Of a DNA stretch of 64,000 nucleotides, positions 22,499 to 32,900 are shown in pieces (position 1 is the stretch's first letter; each line of letters opens with the position of its first letter). A model generated the notes under the pieces. The model was not told the DNA's origin. It was given only the letters and a program-made list of their open reading frames with translations, and did no database searches. The position numbers and the translations under genes are program-made. The stretch is taken from the NCBI GenBank assembly GCA_040285825.1, contig JAUPSS010000003.1, positions 2,232,001 to 2,296,000 of the forward strand, read 5' to 3'. The DNA comes from Eukaryota sp. TZLM1-RC. Lineage: Eukaryota; Metamonada: BaSk clade.

Positions 22499-23656
22499 TT
22501 ATTCCAAATCCGACCCCAGCCCAAAAATAAAACCTCTATCCAACGCATAACCAAAACCATCGCTAGAATCACCAATCAAATCTACAATTTGCTTACGAAG
22601 TTTCATGTTTTCGCTAACCAAGCCCAAGGTTTCGCTTAACAAACCCCTGAGGAGTTCTCTTTCTGAAACAGTTCTTGTGGAAGAGACAAGATATTCATAA
22701 ACTTGATGAATATAAGGAATTTTAGAATTGGATGCTTTTTTTGGTCGTTTAACGGGATTTTGTTTTTCTTGCTTTTGTGCAGGCAAAATTCCGGGTGGAT
22801 ACTCCATTGAATCTAGTTTAAGAGAACCCAGCATTTCTGTTACAGAGTCTTGTTGTGTTGAATCTTCTTGGTGGACAGCTTTGATATTTTCAGAAGCATC
22901 AGATTTTGTATCAGTGATTTCTGAAAAATTGTCATCAGACTTGATTTGTGATTGCTGGTCTGAAAAACTGTTGACGTCATCATTTTGAGTAATCACGTCA
23001 TCATTTTGACCTACTGATGACGTGGACAAACGGTTCACTGATGCAAATGCATTTTGAACCAAAGCAGCGTAATTTGGAACTAACGATGACGTATCGTTTG
23101 GTGCTGATGACGTGTCACTTTTGGTTTGACTATCCCACACTTGCTCCAGACTGGCATTGACCATTGATTGATGTTTCTTCCCCTTTTCGTGAGCTATTCT
23201 ATCATTAAGACTCATGGAGATTTTGCAAACTGGACACCAATGTAGATTATCCAAGGTACTGCCACCTTTGACGTCCAATGGCTTGTTACCTCTATTCTTA
23301 TGTACAAGGCTCTTATAATGGAGAATTGCGTTATGATGGCTTCCCTTGAAGATGCGCAGTGGCGTACACGAAGGACATTTTTGGACACAATTCTGGCAAA
23401 GAGGAAAGTCCTTAGAGCATGCAGGGTCGGGAGAATGTGAACCACAAACCTTGCACGAACCTTGAACTGGTGGGTTAGAGGACCTCACCAGAGTCCAATC
23501 TGGTGATGTTGGAGGGTGTGGCTGTTGTTGTTTGGCGACATTGGATCTATGACGTTGCCCACTTAGATGATTCGGTTTGTCATGCTGTTGAACATAACAG
23601 TCGCAAACTTCACAATGAAAGTCTTCGGGCATTAGTGTAATTGCAGATCCATTCAA
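22499..23656 (-). CDS. U1-type C2H2 zinc-finger protein
   Basis: A 385-residue protein with three Cys/His modules. The first, at about residues 14-37, is FHCEVCDCYV with a paired H...H. The middle module (~70-125) is CKVCGS...CQNCVQKCPSC followed by histidines. The third (~143-165) is WCPVCKISM...HEKGKKH. The C-x2-C...H-x5-H spacing with KKH/QRH ends is that of U1-like/matrin zinc fingers, which usually bind double-stranded RNA or RNP partners. The middle third is Ser/Thr/Asp/Gln-rich and probably disordered. The C-terminal ~90 residues contain a basic patch and a Leu-rich helix. A role in RNA metabolism is inferred from the fingers only. It is divergently transcribed from UBL5 with 65 bp between start codons. 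Intact, no intron needed. Confidence 0.78.
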   Translation of the reverse strand: MNGSAITLMPEDFHCEVCDCYVQQHDKPNHLSGQRHRSNVAKQQQPHPPTSPDWTLVRSSNPPVQGSCKVCGSHSPDPACSKDFPLCQNCVQKCPSCTPLRIFKGSHHNAILHYKSLVHKNRGNKPLDVKGGSTLDNLHWCPVCKISMSLNDRIAHEKGKKHQSMVNASLEQVWDSQTKSDTSSAPNDTSSLVPNYAALVQNAFASVNRLSTSSVGQNDDVITQNDDVNSFSDQQSQIKSDDNFSEITDTKSDASENIKAVHQEDSTQQDSVTEMLGSLKLDSMEYPPGILPAQKQEKQNPVKRPKKASNSKIPYIHQVYEYLVSSTRTVSERELLRGLLSETLGLVSENMKLRKQIVDLIGDSSDGFGYALDRGFIFGLGSDLE

Positions 23657-23721
23657 GGTTGAAAGGGTAGTGATGTTTGCTTAGTATTTTTTTGAAAGAA
23701 ATTCTACATCAACAAACTTAA
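23657..23721. promoter_or_regulatory. Shared divergent promoter region
   Basis: Only 65 bp separate the start codons of the zinc-finger gene (minus) and UBL5 (plus), so regulatory DNA must be shared or lie within the genes. No specific element is recognised. Confidence 0.5.
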
Positions 23722-23943
23722 ATGCTGACCTTATTTGTGAATGATCGTCTTGGAAGAAAACTCAAGATCTTGTGTAACTCTGATGACACTATAGGTGATT
23801 TGAAGAAGATTATTGCAGCCAAAACCGGTACACGACCTGAAGCTATTCGACTTCAAAAGTGGTATCAGGTGTACCAGGACCAGATCACACTCGCTGATTA
23901 TGAGATACATACTGGGTTTAACTTTGAGTTGTACTATGTTTAA
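23722..23943 (+). CDS. UBL5: Ubiquitin-like protein 5 / Hub1
   Basis: A 73-residue beta-grasp protein matching UBL5/Hub1 almost end to end. It has [21 protein letters not shown] at the start (seen as NDRLGRK and [12 protein letters not shown]), [21 protein letters not shown] and the conserved C-terminal ELYY followed by one residue. Unlike ubiquitin it lacks the di-glycine. Hub1 binds spliceosomal proteins (Snu66, Prp38) non-covalently and influences splice-site choice. That is pertinent in a genome with 29-35-nt introns, though any link is inference. Length equals the family norm; no intron. Confidence 0.96.
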   Translation: MLTLFVNDRLGRKLKILCNSDDTIGDLKKIIAAKTGTRPEAIRLQKWYQVYQDQITLADYEIHTGFNFELYYV

Positions 23944-24645
23944 CCCTTATGCTTCTCTTTTGAAGGTCAGTGTCTCCAACCCTGAAAGCATTAAACGTTT
24001 CTTCTCTCCATGACATCCCAATTTATGTTTTCGGATTGTGACAATGTTGTTTAATGTCAGGAATAGTATCATGGAGTTTTTCCTTGGTTTTGGTTGTTTG
24101 GCTCTGCTGGTTGTTTTAATTTAAATGTTTCGATTTAATTAACCTATTTGTTGTGGTAAACTGTAGTCTTTAAAACAACTTTATCAAGGCTTTTTAGTGC
24201 TTTATCAATTCTACAAATGTGAAGTAACTTTCATACACACAGCCATTATTCCAAAGAATCTTGAAACAATTTTTTTCAATTAACTAGTTTTGACAGAATG
24301 GTTGAGACCAATTTGGTTAGTACAAAATAATAAATTATTTACCAATTAAAATTTTAAACCAATCAAGCATGAACAAGTTGTGTCAGGTGCTTGTCAATTA
24401 CGAAATTTGGACAAATACTAAAAAAATAGACAACAATCCTTATCACCATGCAGGTATGAATGCATATTGAAATTGTTTTAGAAGAAAATAAAACAAACTT
24501 GTGCTTCTGAAAAAAGACAATTCATCATTCTTCTCATTTGACAAGTTGCTTTAAAGACAGCTGTTTTAGTTTAAAACTTGGGTTTAAAAACATTATATGA
24601 TGAAAAACAATAGTACAAATAGTACAACAAAAGTTAACACCCATG
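23944..24645. other. Intergenic, nothing recognised
   Basis: No supported gene. The minus-strand 3' end of the next gene begins at 24646. Confidence 0.4.
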
Positions 24646-25308
24646 TCACGATGAGGTGTCACTGGCCAACGCAGCCAACCTTTGAACCATATGTCTTCTT
24701 TCCAGGGCTTCAATTAGCTTGACTGTGTTTTGGTATCTACAACGCTGAACAATCTTTGCAATAATAGTTTCCCTGCGCTTCCCTATGATAACGTGGCAAT
24801 ACGTCACATACCTGCTAGCACCTGTTTTCTTAAAATACGCTGAGAAAGTTGAAGTCGTTTCTGTAAGAGAAATGATCTGGTCAACAGAACTGTTGCGGAA
24901 ACCTATGGTGACGTGGCTCTACGTGGCATACTTTATGATTATACTCATGACATCGATGGGTAATCAATTCGAGCTAAAATAAGAATTACTGAAAATTATA
25001 AATACTTTATAATGCCTTCGCTCCTCAGCAGCCTTGTGACGTTCTCGTATCAACCTTGTTGCTTCTACGAGTGAACGAAGACGTTCTCGCCTGGTTTGAA
25101 GACGTTTTCCCTCAACTAGGGCATTCATTGTTTTAAGTCGTGTGACAAATATACCGATGCGTTGGTTGCGCCTTTTGCTTGCTGAATCTAGACGATCAAT
25201 AAGTGGTGGCTTGGGGATTGAATGAGATAACCGCAATATTTTATGAGGAGCATTTGTGCACAGAGCATGTTCAGGAGAGGTAAAATCTATATCAATGAGG
25301 GTGTTCAT
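24646..25308 (-). CDS. Basic helical protein with three mini-introns
   Basis: A gene model on the minus strand with introns at 24974-25005 (32 nt), 24903-24931 (29 nt) and 24783-24811 (29 nt). Removing them gives one uninterrupted 190-residue frame ending at 24646. The N-terminal ~45 residues contain PPLIDRLDSASKRRNQRI. The remainder is strongly basic and helical with recurring R-R and A-x3-R patterns (KRLQTRRERLRSLVEA, AAEERRHY, KRRETIIAKIVQR, EALERRHMVQRLAAL), suggesting a long amphipathic helix or helical repeats. No family is assigned; microtubule- or nucleic-acid-binding helical proteins have such composition. The two 29-nt introns are near-duplicates of each other (see findings). An alternative 71-nt intron (24861-24931) would also keep the frame and skip 14 residues. 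Confidence 0.6.
24783..24811 (-). other. 29-nt intron with inverted arms (third intron)
   Basis: Begins GTATGTGACGTA and ends CACGTTATCATAG. The arms TATGTGACGT and ACGTTA-CATA can pair over about 10 bp with one bulge and a 6-nt loop. Splicing keeps the frame (phase 1, completing a glycine codon). Confidence 0.6.
24903..24931 (-). other. 29-nt intron, near-duplicate of the one at 24783
   Basis: Begins GTATGCCACGTA and ends CACGTCACCATAG. It is identical to the 24783 intron at 23 of 29 positions and also carries TATG/CATA ends and two ACGT blocks. Confidence 0.55.
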
Positions 25309-25919
25309 TTTGCAAAAAGTGAAGCCGTTAGTAAAAATAGATTACCCATCATCTGACAAGAAGTGAAAGTTAACTTTGTCTTGTCAGTGACAAGACAAAG
25401 TTCGTATAGTCAACTCTGACAATATGATGCTAGTTGAAATCACACTAGACTGACACTGATTGGGGGGTGTTCCAAGAAAGACTAGTGTTACTAATCAATT
25501 TACATAAATAAGGTGTTCTTGCACTAAATCAATTATTTTTTTACTGTTCAATTTGATTGAATTATGCCTAACACTTAATATAACATGTGGAGATTGGTGG
25601 GACTAGATCTATTAAAACAAGATTTTCTGCTACATCAATCTACTTGATTGGTTGCCATTGGTTCTCCTTTATGATTGAAGAATAAAAGATTAGCAATAAA
25701 GATTCGAACAAGGATCCGAGAACAATTTAGTTTTGAAACATTTATTACTGAATTCCTCCATTGTGATCACACTTGCATGTGTAGGTTCGATTAGTTGACT
25801 ATTTGACATTGAAATAATTCATTTGAACCAATCTTAAGGGAATAATTGGACAATTGACTGAATTCTGGGAAGGTTTCTTCAAAACATCATTTAGCCATTC
25901 TCCAAGTTTATGACACTCT
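25309..25919. other. Intergenic, nothing recognised
   Basis: No supported gene. Confidence 0.4.
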
Positions 25920-26640
25920 CTTTACTGATTCTGCTTGGACTTTGAATATGAGACTTTGTTCATTTATCTGGCCTCATAATATACGTCAAAATTGATTTTG
26001 TAAACGTAGGCGATAAATTACGATTACTCATTTGTTAAATTGTAAACATTTTATTACGTTTGAGAGCAAAGTTTTTGATGCTGTAGGAGACCATTTTTAT
26101 TGTATGCGCAAGTTTTCTAGAATCTTTTTTGGAACCTCTGTTGTCAAATCTGTTTGATGCAGAAGATGATTTCCGTAAGAATAACAGAGGTGATGTCATA
26201 TTAGCTGCTTTAGATGCACCTACATTTTAGTGGATGTTATATCAGTTGATCCTGGTAATGTCTCAAATGAAAGGCTTGCTAATTTTGAAATTGCCAATTA
26301 TTTTCAAATGCTCAAAATTCAAAATCATAAAATATAATGAACCTTTATCCAAATTGTCCATCCAACAGCATACAAAATACAATGTGTTTCCATTTATATT
26401 CTCTTTATTTGGTTCACCTGCTCCCAATGCTTTACGATTATTTGGCCAATTTTGAAATGATTGTGAAGAAAAGCCCCATTAGAAATTAGATTTCAAAAAA
26501 TTGTGTTTTCTATCTTTAAGGGGATGTTGAAGATGGTTTCTGATGCGCTTGCTTCTTCTTGGATCTCACTATGAGAGAGTTGCATTTAGTTCTTTTGTTT
26601 TGGAAAAGATGGATTATTTAGATGTTGATTTATAAGTTGT
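25920..26640 (+). mobile_element. Family B retrotransposon fragment, heavily decayed
   Basis: Runs parallel to the 15190 copy from CTGATTCTGCTTGGACTTTG onward and shares its unusual lesion in the zinc-motif region, but has further deletions and stops (about five frame breaks). Confidence 0.8.
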
Positions 26641-27119
26641 TTAATACATATATGATATATCTGATTTTTAAAAGTATTGATAATAACCAACTCATTGTTA
26701 AAACGTTGCCAAAACTGTTGTAATTGACTTTCTTCCATTCTTGCAATTAAGCAATGTTTACCTCATGAGGTTTTTGACACTGTGTCTTCCATATTGGTTA
26801 CATTTTCTATTATCTCAGTTTTGAATACACAACTGAATAAACCAAATTCTTTAATTAGCTTTTCAACATAACAACATGTTTAATCCTGTGAATGTGATGA
26901 AATTATATAAGAATTTCATACTGAGTTGTGTACTCAGTTCTGAGAAGACCATAAAGAACCAAAATCACAAGATAGCAATGGTTGATTCGAACATTCATAT
27001 TTGAAAATACATACAACGTGATTAACTGCCTCTTACGAGCATTTATTGACTGTAATTATTCTATGTAAGGCTACTTGAAACTATTTCTCCACCACATATA
27101 TCACACACTAAAAAGCATA
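26641..27119. other. Intergenic, nothing recognised
   Basis: AT-rich 3' flank of RPS20. Confidence 0.4.
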
Positions 27120-27545
27120 TTAGTCTTGAGCAATCATCATTTCAACATTAACACCGGGAACGATGTTGACACGGGTCTGAAGTGAGAGAAGTTGATAGAA
27201 GTTGTTCATACAAGATTTCTGACTAGATCGGTTGAACTGAAGAGGTCTATGACTCTCTTGTGGATACGCATTTGATAGCGATCCCAAGTCTTGGAACCTT
27301 CACCACAGGGAGTTTTGCGAGTGGTGATGCGCAAAACCTTGGTGGGCATACGGACGGGACCACGGAACTTCAATCCCTTATCACGAGCGCCAGTAACAAC
27401 GTCCTTGCACACTGGGGTAAAAGATATGAAAGGAAAATGTACCCTTCTCGATGTCGGAGGCGTTGCGTCCGGTAAGAGTGATTCTGATACGGTGGATTTC
27501 AGCTTGGAGTTCAACTCCCTTCTTGGGTTCAGTAATGGTACTCAT
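27120..27545 (-). CDS. RPS20: 40S ribosomal protein S20 (uS10), two mini-introns
   Basis: Minus-strand gene. Exon 1 is 27545-27443, intron 27442-27412 (31 nt), exon 2 27411-27212, intron 27211-27177 (35 nt), exon 3 27176-27120. The spliced protein is 119 residues, the same length as human uS10. It shows [24 protein letters not shown], the near-invariant [20 protein letters not shown] (read in part), [19 protein letters not shown] and the closing [16 protein letters not shown]. uS10 sits on the head of the small ribosomal subunit. Both introns are GT-AG with pyrimidine-rich 3' ends (TTTTACCCCAG and TCTCACTTCAG). The first splits a valine codon and the second lies between codons. The exact match to the conserved protein makes these introns the firmest evidence that introns here can be as short as 31 nt. 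Confidence 0.96.
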
Positions 27546-29920
27546 AATGAAAGTAGAGGAAAAGAGAAGTCTTTACCCCCTTTCAAAATTCCATGTACGT
27601 TTTCCTTTCTCTAGAAGAAACTGGCCTCTTTACACTAGTGTCCTTTTTACGGGGGTGTTGTACATTTGCTGATGTACTGTTTGTGTGATTTTGATGTATC
27701 TTTAGTGTTATTACCACTATATCGCACCACCTTTGCTGGAAGCTTAATTTTACATATGTTCATAGTATCTCAGTTTTTGAAAAGCACAGTACTCATTGTG
27801 GATAGAACATTCTTGTGAGGCCATACCTGTACATTGTTCCAGTTCAATTAGTGAATATCGGTTCTCATTTCTCCCCTTTTCAACAAACCTTGACATTCTA
27901 GCTTCTCAAAACTGCATTCAATTTAGGTTTTGTTTTAAATTCTTTGTTTTCTCAAACATACCAATAAAGTTCATTATCGTTTGCATTTTACAATCACTTC
28001 TGCTATCCTCTGGATAAAACAAGACTAAAATCATGATATTATCACACTTTTATCGCCATTTTCACCAACATTGTCCCTTTCATTTCTGTCATGTTTTCAA
28101 ATAATCTACAACGTGACGACAACATTTGCCAGTTTGGTTTGTTGTGTGGATCGAATGTTGTGAGGCATGTCATTCCGATGAAAGGATTTCTCTGGTGTCC
28201 AGTCTTTTGAGCTTTTAGGAGCTCGCATAACACCGGTTTATTTTGGTTTTCCCGTTTGTATAATGCTTCGTAGAAAATTTTCAATAATAGAGATAGTAAG
28301 GAATGGGTGATAGTTATAGATTGTTGGGTTGGTTATAATGGAATCGTTTTAAAAACTATATAGCCATAGTCTGTGGTGTTCGTTGTTGCTTTTTTTATAT
28401 TTAATTGAACAAATAACTATTGATCACTTACTAGTTGAAGAACTCTGTTGGCTTGAAGATTTGGTTGTTGAAACAATATCTAAAATATATAATTTGTAAT
28501 TTTTTTCTCTTTTTTGCTGTTGGAAAAAATCCTGAATGATATGATTGTTTGGAGGTTGATTTCTACATTATTTTCAGAACACCGAGACAATCATTCAAGT
28601 GTCTTTAGTTTTACCAAGGATAAATTGAAGAAATTATTATAAGAGATGTTGATACGTTCTGTAAAGGTAATTGTATTTATTATCAGTTAACAATTTTGAC
28701 TGAAACACAAAATATGCCCTTTCTACATGATTGGAGAGTTAGTTTTCCCCTATGAACATATGAACAAAAGTTGGTGATTTTCAATAAAGAATAAACTAAA
28801 AATAGCTTCAGTTGTTTTGATTTAATTTGAGTTACAATGTTGATACGTTTCAACAGTTAAGACGAAAAGCATATTCGTTCATTAGATATTGTTTCGTTTT
28901 GATAGATAATAATGAACAGTGTCCACCTTTGTAATGTTCAATATTGAGTTCATGTAAAAGGGGAATTTAGTGAAGCAAATTTTGGCTTCAGTAATGCATC
29001 ACCAAACCAGAATAAAGACAAGTATTAGAATTGATTTTCTACAACTTCTAATACCATCAGATATTCAAAGTGAGAGCCAAATCACGATTATACAAATATA
29101 CAAAAATGGATAGCGTGGTTTCAGTCGACTGATATGAAGATCTGGCACATAAAATTGTTTTAAAGGCATCAAAACAGTTTTCATTTTTGAGTTTCAATTT
29201 TAGTTATTTATTGAGTATTCAAGTTGTTTCATTTATTAATCAGTAATTTGAGTTTTTTACTCATTTTGGAGGGTTCATTTCTAATGTAAAGATCAACAAT
29301 AGTATTTATAACATTCTCGAAAAATATACAACTTTCTGCTTAACTCTTGAAGAAGCAAGACCTTATAAAAGAACGTTCTGATATGATATTATTGTTATTA
29401 TTTCATTTGTCTCAAGAAGAAGTCAAATATGCCTTGATGTTTTATTTTTGAACTATGAAAGATCCAAGGGCGTACATGGTTGATCAAAAGTTGCATTTTC
29501 AAACAAATAACTATAAAAAGGCATTTGGGAGAGGATGGAACGACGATTTCGCAGACACAAAACTTGTTGTTTATATTATCTCAAATTTTTTTTGTATATT
29601 TTCATTATAGTTATTTTAAATGAATAGATTTGTAGTGCGTTCTTTCATTACACAAATACTCAACTATTCACATATCTTTAAAATACGTCTCTGCAAATTC
29701 ATATAGAAATTGATTATTTTTATTAAAAAAGTCAAAATATGTTGACATTGCTTAAGGACTTGCTGAGCAATGATTTTAGATATCTCAGACATGGGTTATG
29801 ATCATACAGATGATGTTGAAAAGTCGGTGTTTTATAGATTTCTTGATTAAAAATTAGTACTAGTAGATTAGATGCGAAGTCTTAAACCAGATTTTCCTCA
29901 CCCACACCAGCTCTTTCTAT
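27546..29920. other. Intergenic, 2.4 kb, no convincing gene
   Basis: The largest empty stretch in the window. A minus-strand 80-codon frame at 28042-28284 has protein-like composition (TGHQRNPFIGMTCL) but no known relative. No retrotransposon match was found. It may hold an ncRNA or decayed sequence. Confidence 0.35.
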
Positions 29921-32900
29921 ATGCAAATCCTGGCCAACGTCTTGGGTCACACTGACCAATACATCAATGACAATCTCTTCTTCACATGTCCTTTGTCATC
30001 CATCTCATTTGTCCCTACCCAAATTCCTGAATCATTATTGCCACATTTATTTCCTACTCAATTCGTATCTGGCCAACAACTTGAACTGGAGGAAGATAAT
30101 CAAGTTGAATTTAAAAGAGATTTAAGTCGTAATGAACAAACCGTAATTACTCGTGTAGGCCACCATTTCCTTCGCTATGCCAACTCTTTTCTCAACTCTG
30201 CTGGAGGAGTTTTATACGTAGGTGTAGGAGACGATGGTACCATTAATGGAGTTTCTATATCATCCAAGGGTATTTCTCAACTTAAAACTGCCATATCAAA
30301 TCATCTTTCCTCTTCTTATCCCCCCATACCTCCAGCTTTTGTCTCTCTTCAAGTTTATCCAGTCTACAAAGGTACCTTTCACACCAAACGCAAACTTCCT
30401 ATTCGTGGGACTCATATTCTCGCACTTGCGGTGCTGGCACATCGTGTTATTGGACCAGGAAGCGTAGTAGTAAGTAGTAAAGGTGTTGCCTGGGAACGGG
30501 TAGGATCTTCAACAAATCGTATACCAGAACGCTTTTTCCCTGCACTTCCTGACAATGATGACGTGGTACTCTCCAAACAATTCGGAGCACGTGCTTCCAA
30601 CGCATGCTTACGTGGCAGTAGACTACGATCTCGGTCAAAACCACAGAAATTGGATCTTCCCATTAATAAATATTTTGACACGTTTTGCCACGTCATCAAC
30701 AGTCATCGTGCTATCATTGTAACTGGGGGAACTGGTACGGGAAAATCGACACAATTACCTCAATTTATATTAGACTCTTATCCATCCAATCAATCAACTA
30801 ATCAATCAGCCAATCAAATTGATTGTAGACCTACCCCTACAATTCGTGTTTTATGTGCTCAACCAAGGAGACTTGCTGCCGTGGCCCTAGCTAACCATGT
30901 AGCCAAGCAGCGAGGTTGTGTGCTTGGAAGTGAAGTTGGTTATCATATTGGTATGTTTATTTTTTTATTTAGATAATTAATAATTAGTTAATTTTTTTAT
31001 TAATTTTGAATTTATTGAGTAATTGGAAATGATGGTAAATTAGTTTTAATTAATTTATTCTGAATTATTTTTCGTGTTATTAATTTGTTTTTTCTATTTC
31101 ATCCATTATTCAATGATCCAATTATTCAAGTTTTTTTATTTTTATCTCTCTCTCTTTTTTTCCAATTAATCACAGGAGGAAGAAAAGTTGCTGATGACAC
31201 CAGTAATATCGTGTTCTGTACGGTTGGCGTTCTACTTCGACTTTGTACCCAAGACGAAACCATTGGGGTTTATTCGCACATCATTCTGGATGAAGTTCAT
31301 GAAAGGTCGGTTGAAGTGGATCTTTGCTTGTATTTGTTGCGGTTACGGTTGAGTCAAGATCAAAATTTAAGGGTAATTGTGTGTTCAGCGACAGCGAACG
31401 TTGACAAGCTAGCAAGGTATTTTGGGGGCTTTAACACCTTTGTGAAAGAAGAGATCAATCAATCAAATAATCAATCAGTTATTGATACCAAAATTTTTGG
31501 AATTTTGGATATCAGTGATTCCTCTGATGATGATGATCATAATCAATCAAACCTACCCAACCTGCACCAAATCGGAAAGTTTCATCATTCAATTAATCAA
31601 TCATTTTCGACTGACACCAGAACTGCCCCTATTATTCACGTCGGAGTTTCAAATTACCCTGTTAAAGAATTTTATCTAGATGATATTTATTCTATTTGCC
31701 CCGAATTAACCGAAACTACTGAGCCAATGCAGTTTATCATTAACAAACCAAGATTCCATGGTGAAGTGTTGTTGGATGTTGTTAAGAAACTCTTCTATCA
31801 TTTACTACCCCGAATTGAATCTAACCCTAACCCTAAGTCTAATGGTCAGGTAAGTGGATCAATATTGATTTTTTTACCTGGAATCGGCTCTATCATGGAG
31901 TTTTCAGAAGGTCTTAGTCGTGCTTTCCCCAACAAATTAATTGTAACAATAGCCCATTCTAGTGTCTCTATTGAAGATCAAGGTATTGATTATTGGTCAT
32001 TGCTTTTCTGACCTCAGAAGTGATTTTCTCTCCTGCACCAAGGGGTTTAACTAAGGTTGTCTTGGCTACTGATGTTGCTGAAAGTTCCCTAACTGTTCCT
32101 GATGTGGTGGTGATTATTGACACGTGTATCAGAAAATCATTGACTTACAATCAAACATCACGTCATTCTTTCCTAAAAGAGTGTTGGATTAGCAAAGATA
32201 GTGCTATTCAACGGAAAGGTTTGATCTTTTCTCTATTTAATTAATTCTAGGCAGAACTGGTCGTGTTGCAAAGGGAGAGGTTTATAGGTTAGTCCCCAAA
32301 GCTTTTTATGATCAGTTTGATGATTTCTCCACGGTTTCCATGCAAAGTTCGCCTCTAGAAGATGTTGTTTTGAAAATTAGCGGGTTTAATGCGAATCCGA
32401 CACTAATTTTACAAGAATGTCTGGATCCACCAAATCTTTCCTTGATAGATTCGGTGTTACAATCTCTATTAGACCTAGGAGCAATTAGAATGGTGGCAAC
32501 TACAGAAAGAGTTCCCACTTTTGTAAGGACCCCCCTAGGTCAATTTTTGGCATTATTACCTCTAAGCGTTGAACTTGGTTTAATCATTGCTAGGGGAATT
32601 TGCATTGGAAAAACTGACTTAGCCATTGTTCTAGCTGCTGTTATTGTCAGATCTTCCCCAATCATTACACCAAAAGAACTTGCCCCAAAGGTATTCAACT
32701 TTTCTATTATGTTTAATTATAGGTTTTTGAAGCCTTTAAGAAGTACAGTGGTGGATATAGGTCTGATCATGTTGCCTCTATCAACGCTTATCACCAATGG
32801 GTATCTGAGTTTGAGAAGTTTTCATCAGTGCAACAAGAACAGTCTTTCCTAGAGTCTAGCTCACTTTCAGGTTTCTGGTTACGTGAAATAGATGATGTGG

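Noticed and set aside
22970-23115. Cluster of TGACGT/ACGTCA motifs looking like bZIP sites
   Set aside because: All lie inside the zinc-finger coding region, where they encode repeated Asp-Asp-Val and Asn-Asp-Thr-Ser segments. The same bases recur in other coding regions, so codon use explains them.
28042-28284. 80-codon minus-strand frame as a gene
   Set aside because: No homology, no neighbouring exon with plausible junctions, and length expected by chance in 2.4 kb.
31815-31835. Telomere-like CTAACCCTAACCCTAA in the helicase gene
   Set aside because: Only about 2.5 units, in frame, encoding Asn-Pro repeats between exons that join correctly, so it is coding sequence rather than an interstitial telomere.
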